Of a DNA stretch of 64,000 nucleotides, positions 16,637 to 28,935 are shown piece by piece. The translations under genes were made by a program, and so were the position numbers. This stretch comes from SLRI01 sp964402505. GTDB lineage: Bacteria > Pseudomonadota > Alphaproteobacteria > Geminicoccales > Geminicoccaceae. Numbering within the stretch: position 1 is the first letter of the stretch; each line of letters starts with the position of its first letter. The stretch is from positions 62,001 to 126,000 of the forward strand of contig CAYOCP010000007.1 in the NCBI GenBank assembly GCA_964402505.1. Reading direction: 5' to 3'. Under the pieces are notes generated by a model. The model searched no databases, was not told the DNA's origin, and worked only from the letters and a program-made list of their open reading frames with translations.

Positions 16637-17557
16637 TCAACGGTTGAAGACGCGCAACGGGCTCAGCTCGCCATCCGCCAGCCGTCCGAGAGCGACGACC
16701 TCGCCCTCCCGGACCGCCTGGATGGTCCCACCGTCCATCGCCTCGCCAACGATGAGGCGGGGTGCGATCTGGATGGAATGACCTGAGCGGAGCCGCGCCG
16801 CCTGTGGCTCGGTCACGGCGAGCGCCGGGATGTCGGCCAGCGCCGTCGAGACCGGAACCAATACTTGGGGTAAACTATCATCCTGAACGATTTCAACAAG
16901 CGTGTCGAGATCGATTGCCGCATCCGCGGTGAAGGCACCGACCTCGAGCCGGCGCAATGCGGTGACGTGGGCGAAGCAGCCGAGCGCCTCACCGAGATCG
17001 CGCGCGAGCGCCCGGATATAGGCTCCCTTGCCGCATCGCGCCTCGAGGACGGCATGATCGGCATCCGGCCGCTCGACCAGGGCGATCTCGATGAAATGCA
17101 CCTCGCGCGGCGGCAGATCGACGACCTCGCCGCGACGGGCGAGATCGTAGGCCCGCTCGCCGGCGACCTTGACCGCCGCGAAATCCGGAGGCCGCTGCAT
17201 GACATGGCCCTCGAAGGCTTTCAGCGCCTCGATGATCCCGGCATCGGTGGGACGCCGGTCGGATGATCGGGTGACCGTGCCCTCGCTGTCGTCGGTGGTG
17301 GTCATTGATCCGAAGCGGATCGTGAACCTGTAGCGCTTGGGCGCGTCCATGACGTACATGACGGTCTTCGTCGCCTCGCCCAGCGCCAGCGGCAGAACAC
17401 CGGTGGCGAGCGGATCGAGCGTGCCGCCGTGGCCGGCCTTCATGGCATCGGTCAGGCGCTTGACCCGGTTGACCACGTGGGTCGAGGTCATGCCGGACGG
17501 CTTGTCGATGATGAGCCAGCCATCGATTCGCCTGCCTCTCTGGCGACGCCGGCTCAT
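16637..17557 (-). CDS. truB: tRNA pseudouridine(55) synthase TruB
   Basis: A 306-residue enzyme that makes pseudouridine 55 in the T-loop of tRNAs. Motif I GWLIIDKPSGMTSTHVVNRV, the catalytic-aspartate loop HGGTLDPLATGVLPLALGEATK, and RYRFTIRFG are all visible, with a C-terminal PUA-like domain ending DGELSPLRVFNR. Its ATG overlaps the end of rbfA by four bases (ATGA). Confidence 0.97.
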   Translation of the reverse strand: MSRRRQRGRRIDGWLIIDKPSGMTSTHVVNRVKRLTDAMKAGHGGTLDPLATGVLPLALGEATKTVMYVMDAPKRYRFTIRFGSMTTTDDSEGTVTRSSDRRPTDAGIIEALKAFEGHVMQRPPDFAAVKVAGERAYDLARRGEVVDLPPREVHFIEIALVERPDADHAVLEARCGKGAYIRALARDLGEALGCFAHVTALRRLEVGAFTADAAIDLDTLVEIVQDDSLPQVLVPVSTALADIPALAVTEPQAARLRSGHSIQIAPRLIVGEAMDGGTIQAVREGEVVALGRLADGELSPLRVFNR

Positions 17558-18003
17558 TCGCGTCGCGATCCGTCCGCGGCACCGGAATCCGCGCCACCTC
17601 CATCGGCGGCATCATCCCCGTCCGGCTCGTGCGCCGCCAGCCCGGCACGCAGCAGCTCGTCGATATGCGCCGCATGGCTGAAGCTCAGATCCGCCTCGAA
17701 TCGCAGCCGCGGCGCGAATTTGAGGTTCATCTCGCGCGCCAGCCGTCCGCCGAGCACCGGCGCCAGCCGGTTCAGGCATTCCAGCGTTCGCGCCTGAACG
17801 TCGCGACCGAGCTCGCAGACGAACACCTGGGCATGGCGGAGGTCACGGCTCATCCGCACCTCGGAGACGGTGACGCTGACCGCCTCGAGATGAAGGTCGC
17901 GCAGATCGCCGCGCAGGAGGTGCTCGGCGAGCAGATGGCGCATCTGCTCGCCCACCCTGAGCTGGCGCTGCGACGGCGCCGTACCCGATCGATCCCTGGA
18001 CAT
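17554..18003 (-). CDS. rbfA: Ribosome-binding factor A
   Basis: A 149-residue 30S assembly factor with a KH-like fold, required for 16S rRNA maturation and cold adaptation. Recognisable segments are QRQLRVGEQMRHLLAEHLLRG, EVRMSRDLRHAQVFV and KFAPRLRFEADLSFSHAAHIDELL. The last 30 residues are acidic and Gly/Ala-rich, an ordinary tail. It overlaps truB by four bases. Confidence 0.95.
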   Translation of the reverse strand: MSRDRSGTAPSQRQLRVGEQMRHLLAEHLLRGDLRDLHLEAVSVTVSEVRMSRDLRHAQVFVCELGRDVQARTLECLNRLAPVLGGRLAREMNLKFAPRLRFEADLSFSHAAHIDELLRAGLAAHEPDGDDAADGGGADSGAADGSRRE

Positions 18004-18054
18004 GACGAACGACCTCGCGAGAGGAGCGCCGCACCCGCTCCGGGCAAGCCTGCC

Positions 18055-20759
<2,705 letters not shown>

Positions 20760-20763
<4 letters not shown>

Positions 20764-21440
20764 CTTGCTGTCGATGTCCCTTGCTGATCGTCCGCGTCGG
20801 CGGGCTCCGGCGCATCGGGCCCGGCCTGCTGCCGAGGGCGGAAGCCCTCGAGCCTCCTCGCCTCCTGGAGCAGACGCGTCGCTAGTGTACCTTCTCTCAT
20901 CCAGGCATGCACGACCGCATCTCGGCCGAGAGCCTGGCCCATCTCCGTCCGCGTCAGGCAGGCGACCAAAGGGCCGCCGCCCTGCCGCGTGCGCAGCTTG
21001 CGGGCCCCGTGCATGGCCGCGTCGCTCGCCTCGACCAGAACGCCGGAAGCCTTGCCCTCCAGCGCAGCGGCCACCTGGTCGAAGCCCTGCAAGACCTCGC
21101 CCGCGCGCCGGCCGAGCCCGAGAATGTCGCAGAGCCGCTGCGCCAGCAGGCGCTCGACCAACCCGCCCAGGTCCCCGGGGACGATGACCCTGCCGCCGAC
21201 CTGCCTGTCGAACAGACGCTTCCTCACGGCCGCATCGAGGCTCGCCGCGTCGGCCATGACCCAGATGCCGCGGCCCGGCAGCCGGCCCGCGAGGTCGGGC
21301 ACGAGGCGCCGCTCGGGGTCGACGACGAAACGCAGCATGCGCGACCGGTCGCCGCTCTCACGGCTGACGATGTCACGCCGCGCTGGCGACGCCGGGAAGG
21401 CGCCGCTGGCCTGGCTGCCGGTCGGGGAGGTGGCGAGCAT
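20760..21440 (-). CDS. YlxR (DUF448) RNA-binding protein fused to an L7Ae-like domain
   Basis: A 226-residue protein in the nusA-infB position always occupied by ylxR. The N-terminal DUF448 domain shows RESGDRSRMLRFVVDPE, LVPDLAGRLPGRGIWV and AVRKRLFDRQV; the C-terminal part (LCDILGLGRRAGEVLQGFDQV... to about residue 190) is the L7Ae/L30e-like domain seen in many alphaproteobacterial homologues. The DUF448 signature Cys (usually R-x-C-I) is replaced: the sequence reads ARRDIVSRE. YlxR proteins bind RNA and modulate RNase P or transcription in other bacteria. The ATG at 21440 lies six bases after the nusA stop; further upstream the frame is antisense-like filler. Confidence 0.9.
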
Positions 21441-21445
21441 CTCGG

Positions 21446-23032
21446 TCAGTGGATCGTCTCCACCGGCCCCTCGTCGCCGGTCGCTTCGCCGGATTCGAGC
21501 GGCTCCCCCGGCTCCGGCTCGGGCTCGATCCAACCCAGGACCAGCCGGGCCTGCAGGATGAGATCGGCGGCCGTGGCGCCATCCACGGGGGCCTCGGCCG
21601 CGAGCATCTCGACCAGCTCGTCCGCGGCCAGATCGGCGAAATCCTCGAGGTTCTTCACCCCCTGGCGGCCGAGCACCACGATCGTCTTCAGGTCGATCAG
21701 GCTGAAGGCGCGCAGATCCTCGCCTATGCCGAGCTCTTCGGCCTCGGCGTTCAGCTCCTGCTCGCGCTCCTCGAGGAAGGCCGCCGCCCGTTCCTTGAGA
21801 GCCTCCGCGATCTCCTCGTCGAAACCCTCGATCGCGGCGAGCTCGTCCGTCTCGCTGTAAGCCACGTCCTCGACATTGGCGAAGCCTTCCGTCGCCAGAA
21901 GCTGGGCGATCACCTCCTCGACATTCAGCGCCTCGATGAACAGCTCCGTGGCCTCGCGGAACTCGCGGTTGCGGCGCTCCGAGTCCTCGCCCTCCGACAT
22001 GATGTCGATGTCCCAGCCGGTGAGCTGCGAGGCGAGCCGCACGTTCTGCCCGCGCCGGCCGATGGCGATATGCTGCATGTGATCGGGGACGATGACCTCG
22101 ATGCGATGGGCCTCGGGATCGAGCACGACCTTGCTCACCTCGGCGGGGGCCAGGGCGTTGACGACGAAGGTCGCGGGATCCGGGGACCAGGGGATGATGT
22201 CGACCTTCTCGCCCGCCAGCTCCTGCACGACCGCCTGCACCCGGCTGCCGCGCATGCCGACGCAGGCGCCGACCGGGTCGATCGAGCTGTCCTTCGAGAT
22301 CACGGCGATCTTGGCCCGGCTGCCGGGATCGCGGGCGACCGACTTGATCTCGATGATGCTGTCGTAGATCTCGGGCACTTCCTGCTCGAAGAGCTTCGCC
22401 ATGAACTGCGGATGGGTGCGCGACAGGAAGATCTGCGGGCCCCGGGTCTCGTGCCGGACGTCGTAGAGAAACGCCCTGATCCGGTCCTTGTTGCGAAAGC
22501 TCTCGCGCGGGATCAGGTCGTCGCGGCGCACGATCGCCTCGGCCCGGCCGAGATCGACCAGCACGTTGCCGTGCTCGGTGCGCTTCACCTCGCCGATGAC
22601 GATCTCGCCGATCCGGTCCTTGAACTCGTCGTACTGGCGCTCGCGCTCGGCATCGCGCACCTTCTGGACGATCACCTGCTTGGCACTCTGTGCCGCGATC
22701 CGGCCGAGATCGATCGGCGGCAGCGCATCGAGAATGACATCGCCCGGCTGTGCCGCCGGATTGCGGTCGCGCGCCTCCTCGATGCCGATCTGCTTGGCGT
22801 GGTCGTCGACGCTCTCCGCCACCTCGAGCTGCCGGAATAGCTTGATCTCGCCCGTCTTGCGATCGATCTCGGCGATGATGTCGTGCTCGAGCCCGTACTT
22901 GCGACGGGCAGCGGTCTGGATCGCCTGCTCGAGCGCCTCGATCACCTCCGCGGTGTCGATGCCCTTCTCCTGGGCCACCGTCTCGGCGACCCGCAAAAGC
23001 TCGGCCCGTCCCAATGCCGTGCTGAGTTCCAT
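21446..23032 (-). CDS. nusA: Transcription termination/antitermination protein NusA
   Basis: A 528-residue RNA polymerase-associated factor. Domains in order: an N-terminal RNAP-binding domain (about 1-130), S1 (about 135-200), and KH1 and KH2 with GMRGSRVQAVVQELAGEKVD and IGRRGQNVRLASQLTGWDID. Two C-terminal acidic helix-hairpin-helix repeats follow, including LGRQGVKNLEDFADLAADEL. It promotes pausing, intrinsic termination and rRNA antitermination. The gene follows rimP by 15 bases, the conserved arrangement. Confidence 0.98.
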   Translation of the reverse strand: MELSTALGRAELLRVAETVAQEKGIDTAEVIEALEQAIQTAARRKYGLEHDIIAEIDRKTGEIKLFRQLEVAESVDDHAKQIGIEEARDRNPAAQPGDVILDALPPIDLGRIAAQSAKQVIVQKVRDAERERQYDEFKDRIGEIVIGEVKRTEHGNVLVDLGRAEAIVRRDDLIPRESFRNKDRIRAFLYDVRHETRGPQIFLSRTHPQFMAKLFEQEVPEIYDSIIEIKSVARDPGSRAKIAVISKDSSIDPVGACVGMRGSRVQAVVQELAGEKVDIIPWSPDPATFVVNALAPAEVSKVVLDPEAHRIEVIVPDHMQHIAIGRRGQNVRLASQLTGWDIDIMSEGEDSERRNREFREATELFIEALNVEEVIAQLLATEGFANVEDVAYSETDELAAIEGFDEEIAEALKERAAAFLEEREQELNAEAEELGIGEDLRAFSLIDLKTIVVLGRQGVKNLEDFADLAADELVEMLAAEAPVDGATAADLILQARLVLGWIEPEPEPGEPLESGEATGDEGPVETIH

Positions 23033-23047
23033 CGCCTGCTCCCTTGC

Positions 23048-23566
23048 CTAGTGCGTCTCGCCGCCACCCTTGAGGGCGGCCGCCACCAGCGCGTCGGTCA
23101 ATACCAGCCTGGCCTTCCGGATGGCCTGGAACGGCACCCGGCGGGTCAGCCCGTCCACGGTCAAGAGCACGTCATCACCGGCGACGCCCTCGAGCCGGCC
23201 GCGCCACCGCTTGCGACCGTCCAGCGGCGGCTCGACCTCGAGCCGCACCTCGTCGCCGGCGAAACGCGCGAAATCGCCGAATCGGACCAGCGGCCGGTCG
23301 AGACCCGGCGACGACACCTCGAGCACGTAGGCGCCGGGAATGGGGTCGGCCACGTCGAGCACCGCGGAAACGGCATGGCTGATATCGGCGCAATGCTCGA
23401 CCGTCATCGTGACGCTGCGATCCAATGGCTCGGCCATCACCTGCAAGGTCCGCCGCTGTCCGCCCAGAAGCCGCACCTGCACCAGATCAAATCCGAGATC
23501 GTGCAGCGTCGGCGCCAGGAGCTCGACGAGGGGCTCCATCCTCGATCCTTCGTCTACCGTCGTCAT
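23048..23566 (-). CDS. rimP: Ribosome maturation factor RimP
   Basis: A 172-residue 30S assembly factor and first gene of the rimP-nusA-ylxR-infB-rbfA-truB-rpsO-pnp operon. It shows LGFDLVQVRLLGGQRRTLQVMAE, then YVLEVSSPGLDRPLVR, the RimP signature, and a C-terminal SH3-like domain. An intrinsic terminator at 23646-23672 isolates it from trmB, so the operon promoter must lie in the roughly 80 bases 23567-23645, which are less GC-rich than the coding DNA. Confidence 0.96.
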   Translation of the reverse strand: MTTVDEGSRMEPLVELLAPTLHDLGFDLVQVRLLGGQRRTLQVMAEPLDRSVTMTVEHCADISHAVSAVLDVADPIPGAYVLEVSSPGLDRPLVRFGDFARFAGDEVRLEVEPPLDGRKRWRGRLEGVAGDDVLLTVDGLTRRVPFQAIRKARLVLTDALVAAALKGGGETH

Positions 23567-23645
23567 CCGGTCCGTGCAAAAACCCTGTCAACGTCACGTA
23601 AAATCTCGGCCCGACGCGCCTGGAGGGGAATTCCGGCGCCAAAAC

Positions 23646-23672
23646 AAAAAAGAGCGGGCCGAAACCCACTCT
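23646..23672 (-). terminator. Intrinsic terminator after trmB
   Basis: On the minus strand an 8-bp stem AGAGTGGG/CCCGCTCT (one G-U pair) with a six-base loop is followed by TTTTTTG. It lies 36 bases beyond the trmB stop and ends the miaB-trmB transcription unit. Confidence 0.85.
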
Positions 23673-23707
23673 GCTTTCCCAAGCCGAGATCTAGGCGGTT
23701 TATGGGA

Positions 23708-24437
23708 TCATTCAACCGATGTTGCAAGCGCCTCGGCGCGCGGCCTGCGGCGAAACCGCAGAAAGACCGGCCGACGACCGGCGGCCACGGCCTTCGCCTC
23801 GTAGCGGGTCGGCGGCCAGTCCGGCGGACGATCCCGCCAGTCCTCGGGCCCGTTCACGCACCACTGGAGCCGCGCTTCCCCCATGAGGCAGGCGAGAACC
23901 CAGCGCCGGAAGCCCGGATCGTCCGTGGCGACGCGAAGCTCGCCGTCATCGGCCAGAAGCTCGGCGAACCGGCCGACGGTCCCGCCATTGACGATCCGTC
24001 GCTTCCAGTGCCGCTTCTTGGGCCAAGGGTCGGCGAAAAGGACGAAAATGCGCTCGATCGAGGCTTCCGGCAAACGCTCGAGCAGGAGCCGGGCGTCATC
24101 CACGAGGACGCGGACATTGTCCAGCCGCTGGCTCTCCACCAGGGCGAGAAGGCGCGCCACGCCGTCGATGAAGGGCTCGACGCCGATGAGGCCGACAGCC
24201 GGGTTGGCAACGGCCTGCGCGGCCAGATGCTCGCCGCCACCGAAGCCGATCTCGAGCCAGATTCGCGACCGTCCCGGCACGAAGAGGGTGCGCGGATCGA
24301 GGACGCCGGCGCCGGAAAGGTCGATGGCGAGCTTCGGCAGCAGCCGTGCCAGGCGCTCGCGCTGGCCCGGGCGCAGGCCCTGGCCACTCCGCCGCCCGTA
24401 GAGGATGCGCTGTTGCCGCGGCGTGGCCGCTGCCGGC

Positions 24438-24463
<26 letters not shown>
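23708..24463 (-). CDS. trmB: tRNA (guanine-N7-)-methyltransferase TrmB
   Basis: A 251-residue SAM-dependent enzyme that methylates G46 of tRNAs. It has the SAM site WLEIGFGGGEHLAAQA, GVEPFIDGVARLL, the catalytic region FVLFADPWPKKRHWKRRIV, and ATDDPGFRRW with the C-terminal TRYEAKA motif. The ATG at 24463 begins MSSSARSTEPAAATPRQQRI and overlaps the end of metK by 26 bases; a TTG 12 codons upstream is less likely. It is the last gene before a strong terminator. Confidence 0.95.
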
Positions 24464-25604
<1,141 letters not shown>

Positions 25605-25751
25605 GGCGCGTGCTGTCCGTTTGAATGAGTTGGCGGTGTTCTGCCGCTGAAGTGCCCCTTGTTCAAGTGTCGAGAGGCGGAACGCCGCAAGCCGGGGCAG
25701 GCGAGGGGCCGGGCGTGGCCCTCGTGCAAGCCGTCCGGGCGGCCCCTGAGA

Positions 25752-27338
25752 TCAGGCGCCGCCGTCGCCCCGTTCGGTCCCCCGACGAGCGAGCTCGAGG
25801 GTGCCGGCCAGCAACGACGCCAGGATGATCAGCAGCGCCGGCAACCATGGCCAGCGCGTCGCCGGCGGCGGGGCGGGCAGCGCGGCCGGCAGCGGGGCGT
25901 CGAGGGTGCCCGCCATGCCGAGCGGCAGGCTCTCGAGGACGCGGCCGAGCGGATCGGCGATCATCGAGATGCCGGTATTGGCGGCACGGACGAGCGGCAG
26001 GCCCGTCTCCACGGCCCGCATCCGCGCCATGGCGGCGTGCTGGTAGGGGCCGCTCGAGATGCCGAACCAGGCATCGTTGGTCACATTGACGATCCATCGC
26101 GCCCGGCCGGAGCCGTCGGTGCCGCGCCCCGGAAAGGCGGCCTCGAAGCAGACGAGCGGGCTCGCCGGCGGCAGGCCGCCGAGGTCCAGGGTGGCGCGTC
26201 CCGGGCCGGGCTGGAAATCCATGCTGCCGACGGCGAGCGCTTCGAGCCCGAGCGCGCCGAAGAGCGGACGCAGCGGCAGAAACTCGCCGAACGGCACGAG
26301 GTCCACCTTGTCGTAGCGGGCGAGCAGCGTGCCGTCGGCGCGAATGGCGTAGACGCTGTTGTTGAGGATCGGCGGCTCGACCGAGCCGTCGAAATGGTCG
26401 GAGCCGAGCAGCACGGTGCCACCCGGCCGGACCACGCTGCCGACCAGCCGGCGGATCTGGGGCTCCGCGTCGAGCGAGTACGGCACCGAGCTCTCCGGCC
26501 AGACGACGATGTCGGGACGGCCGGACGGAGCCGGCCCGAGCGGACTCCGGGCGAGCTCCAGATGCCGCTCGAACCAACGCCGCCGCAGTTCCGGGTCCCA
26601 TTTGTGGTGCTGGGCGATGTTCGCCTGAACGACCCGGATCATGACCGGCGGCTCGGCTGGATGACCGGCCGGATGAAGGGCGAGGCGCCAGATTCCGAAG
26701 GCGGCCACTCCAAGGCCCGTCGCCAGCAAAAGGGAGAGCGCCGTGCGACGCGCTTTCGGCGCGCTCAGCGCGACGCCGAAAAGGGCCGCGAGCCAGGCGA
26801 CGAGAAAGCTGCTGGCGAGCGTGCCGACGAGCGCCACGATCTGCAGCGATGCGTCGGTCGCGGCCAGCGTCAGCGCCAGGGGATTCCAGGGAAACTGCAC
26901 GCCGTAGCGGCCGCGGGCGAGCTCGCCGACGCACCATAGCGCCGCAAAGATGATCGTGGCGGCAATGGGCTGCCGCAGCCGAAGCGGGCCCATGCAGGCG
27001 AGCGGCAACGCGCCGATCGCGGCAAGGACCGCGGCCAGCGCGAGCACGCCCGGGAGAGCGAGGGCGGCGAACCGCTCGGCATCCGCAAGGAAGGCAATGC
27101 CGACCCAGTAGATGCCGGCCAGATGAAAGCCGAAGCCGAAGAGCCAGGCCTGCCAAAAAGCGGGCCAATAGCGATCCGCTGCCTGCAACCGGACGAAGAG
27201 CGGGCCCAGCACCAGGATCGCCGGAAGGAAGCTTGGGGGCGGCAGGGCCAACGCCAGCGCCGCGCCCGCCACGGGCGTCAGCCAGTGCTTGGCCGAACGC
27301 CCGGCCGCCGCGGTCGCGAGGCGGCCCGCGGCGGCCAT
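25752..27338 (-). CDS. lnt: Apolipoprotein N-acyltransferase
   Basis: A 528-residue inner-membrane enzyme adding the third acyl chain to lipoproteins. Six or so N-terminal helices are followed by a nitrilase-like periplasmic domain with the catalytic triad visible in order: Glu in VVWPESSVPY, Lys in RYDKVDLVPFGEFLP, Cys in PLVCFEAAFP. A final membrane helix and basic tail close it. The ATG at 27338 lies eight bases beyond the corC stop; the frame remains open far upstream only as a shadow of corC. Confidence 0.96.
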   Translation of the reverse strand: MAAAGRLATAAAGRSAKHWLTPVAGAALALALPPPSFLPAILVLGPLFVRLQAADRYWPAFWQAWLFGFGFHLAGIYWVGIAFLADAERFAALALPGVLALAAVLAAIGALPLACMGPLRLRQPIAATIIFAALWCVGELARGRYGVQFPWNPLALTLAATDASLQIVALVGTLASSFLVAWLAALFGVALSAPKARRTALSLLLATGLGVAAFGIWRLALHPAGHPAEPPVMIRVVQANIAQHHKWDPELRRRWFERHLELARSPLGPAPSGRPDIVVWPESSVPYSLDAEPQIRRLVGSVVRPGGTVLLGSDHFDGSVEPPILNNSVYAIRADGTLLARYDKVDLVPFGEFLPLRPLFGALGLEALAVGSMDFQPGPGRATLDLGGLPPASPLVCFEAAFPGRGTDGSGRARWIVNVTNDAWFGISSGPYQHAAMARMRAVETGLPLVRAANTGISMIADPLGRVLESLPLGMAGTLDAPLPAALPAPPPATRWPWLPALLIILASLLAGTLELARRGTERGDGGA

Positions 27339-27346
27339 GCCCGCGC

Positions 27347-28279
27347 TCAATCGTCGGGCCCGATCAGCTCGTCCCTCAGGCGCTGATGTGACGCTTCCTG
27401 CGGATCGACCATCTCGATACGCACACGCTTGATGCGCCTGGGATCGGCGTCGATGATGTGGAAATCGAGACCGGCCGGGTGACGCACGGCTTCGCCGACA
27501 TCCGGCACCCGATCGACCAGGGTGAAGATCAGGCCGCCCAGCGTGTCCACCTCGTCGCGCTCGTCGCCGTCGAGCAGCGTCTGACCGAGCTGCTCCTCGA
27601 GATCCTCGAGGTCCACCCGGGCATCGGCCTCGAGACTGCCATCGGGCCGACGGACCAGCTGCGGCGGCTCGTCCGCCGCATGCTCGTCCTGAATCTCGCC
27701 CAGGATCTCGACCACCAGGTCCTCGACGGTCACCAGCCCGTCCGTGCCGCCGAACTCGTCCACCACCGCCACCATGTGCGCATGGCTCTTGCGCATCTCC
27801 AGGAGCAGGTCGAGCACCCGCATCGAGGGCGGCACCACGGGCACCGGCCGCATGATGGCGCTCAGCGTGAAATCGTCGCCGTCGCCCCAGAAGGGCAGAA
27901 GGTCCTTGATGTGAACGAGCCCGACCACGTCGTCGAGCCGATCTCGAAAGACCAAAAGGCGCGAGTGGCCGGCCTCGCGCATGGCCGCCACCACGTCGTC
28001 GAGACCCGTGCCGATCTCGATCGCGCGGATGTCGGCGCGCGGCACCATGACGTCGTCCACCCGAAGCTCGCCGAAGCTCAGCGCGTTGAGAACGAGCACC
28101 CGTTCCTCGGGCGTGAACTGCTCCGCCCCCTGGCCCGTGTCCTCCTCCTCGAGCAGGTCCTCGAGCGTCTCGCGCAGGCCGCCATTGCTGGTCTCGCCGC
28201 TGGCCAGCTCGCGCAGTCGCCGCAACAGCCCCTCGAGCATCGAGGGGCTGGTGTCGTGCCTTCGGGCGAGCTGCCTCAT
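27347..28279 (-). CDS. CorC/YbeX-type CBS-domain protein
   Basis: A 310-residue cytoplasmic HlyC/CorC family protein. It has an acidic N-terminal segment, two CBS domains (DVMVPRADIRAIE...; IMRPVPVVPPSMRVLDLLLEM), the linker VVDEFGGTDGLVTVEDLVVEILGEI, and a C-terminal CorC_HlyC domain. Members are linked to magnesium/cobalt efflux and, as YbeX, to ribosome metabolism through the conserved ybeZ-ybeY-ybeX-lnt cluster, which is intact here. It overlaps the ybeY end by four bases. Confidence 0.93.
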   Translation of the reverse strand: MRQLARRHDTSPSMLEGLLRRLRELASGETSNGGLRETLEDLLEEEDTGQGAEQFTPEERVLVLNALSFGELRVDDVMVPRADIRAIEIGTGLDDVVAAMREAGHSRLLVFRDRLDDVVGLVHIKDLLPFWGDGDDFTLSAIMRPVPVVPPSMRVLDLLLEMRKSHAHMVAVVDEFGGTDGLVTVEDLVVEILGEIQDEHAADEPPQLVRRPDGSLEADARVDLEDLEEQLGQTLLDGDERDEVDTLGGLIFTLVDRVPDVGEAVRHPAGLDFHIIDADPRRIKRVRIEMVDPQEASHQRLRDELIGPDD

Positions 28280-28821
28280 CGCACGACCTTTGCGTGCGCG
28301 GCTTCGACATGCGGGTCGGCGAAGCCGAGGCTTTGCACGATCCGGCTCTCGAGCGCCTCCATGGCCGAGGCCTCGGCATCGTCCTCGTGGTCGTGGCCGA
28401 GAAGATGGAGCACGCCGTGCACGACGAGGTGCGCCAGATGCGCCGCGAAAGGCTCTGCGCCGGTGCCGGCCTCGCGCCTCACGGTCTCGAAGGCGAGCAC
28501 GATGTCACCGAGCAGCCAGGGCTCGTCCGCAACGAGGCCGAGCCCGGCGGATGCCATGCCGTCGCCCGCGAAGGACAGCACGTTCGTGGGCTTGTCCTGG
28601 CCGCGATAGGCCCGGTTCAGGGCCCGCATCTCGGCGTCGTCGGTGAGCCTGATGCTGATCTCGAGGCGCTCCGGAAGACGCCCCGGAAAGCCGCGTGCCG
28701 CATTGGCCTTCAGGGTGGCGGCCGCCGCTCGCCGGCAAACGGCCTCCGGATCGGTGACGGCCGCGCGCCAGGCGCCATTGCCGACCGCCACCTCGATAGA
28801 TGGGCTACTGTCGCTGTCCAT
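28276..28821 (-). CDS. ybeY: Endoribonuclease YbeY, rRNA maturation factor
   Basis: A 181-residue zinc metalloprotein needed for 16S rRNA 3'-end maturation and ribosome quality control. The zinc motif HLVVHGVLHLLGHDHEDDAEA (three His) and RGQDKPTNVLSFAGDG are characteristic. The gap of 114 bases to phoH is wider than usual for this operon and holds no gene. Confidence 0.95.
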   Translation of the reverse strand: MDSDSSPSIEVAVGNGAWRAAVTDPEAVCRRAAAATLKANAARGFPGRLPERLEISIRLTDDAEMRALNRAYRGQDKPTNVLSFAGDGMASAGLGLVADEPWLLGDIVLAFETVRREAGTGAEPFAAHLAHLVVHGVLHLLGHDHEDDAEASAMEALESRIVQSLGFADPHVEAAHAKVVR

Positions 28822-28935
28822 TTCTGCTCTGCAGCGCCTTCCCGGGCGCCTGTCGGCTCCTGCTCGTCCGCCTGCCGAGCCGCTGGTCGCGGGACCGGCG
28901 GCTGGCAGGACGGGGTTGATTGACTGAATGCCGGC

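Noticed and set aside
14281..16647. Long plus-strand open frame opposite pnp and rpsO
   Set aside because: Antisense shadow of clearly identified genes, with no recognisable product.
25605..25751. A known SAM-II, SAM-V or SAM/SAH riboswitch before metK
   Set aside because: I compared by eye with the conserved cores I remember and found no convincing match; kept only as a low-interest open question.
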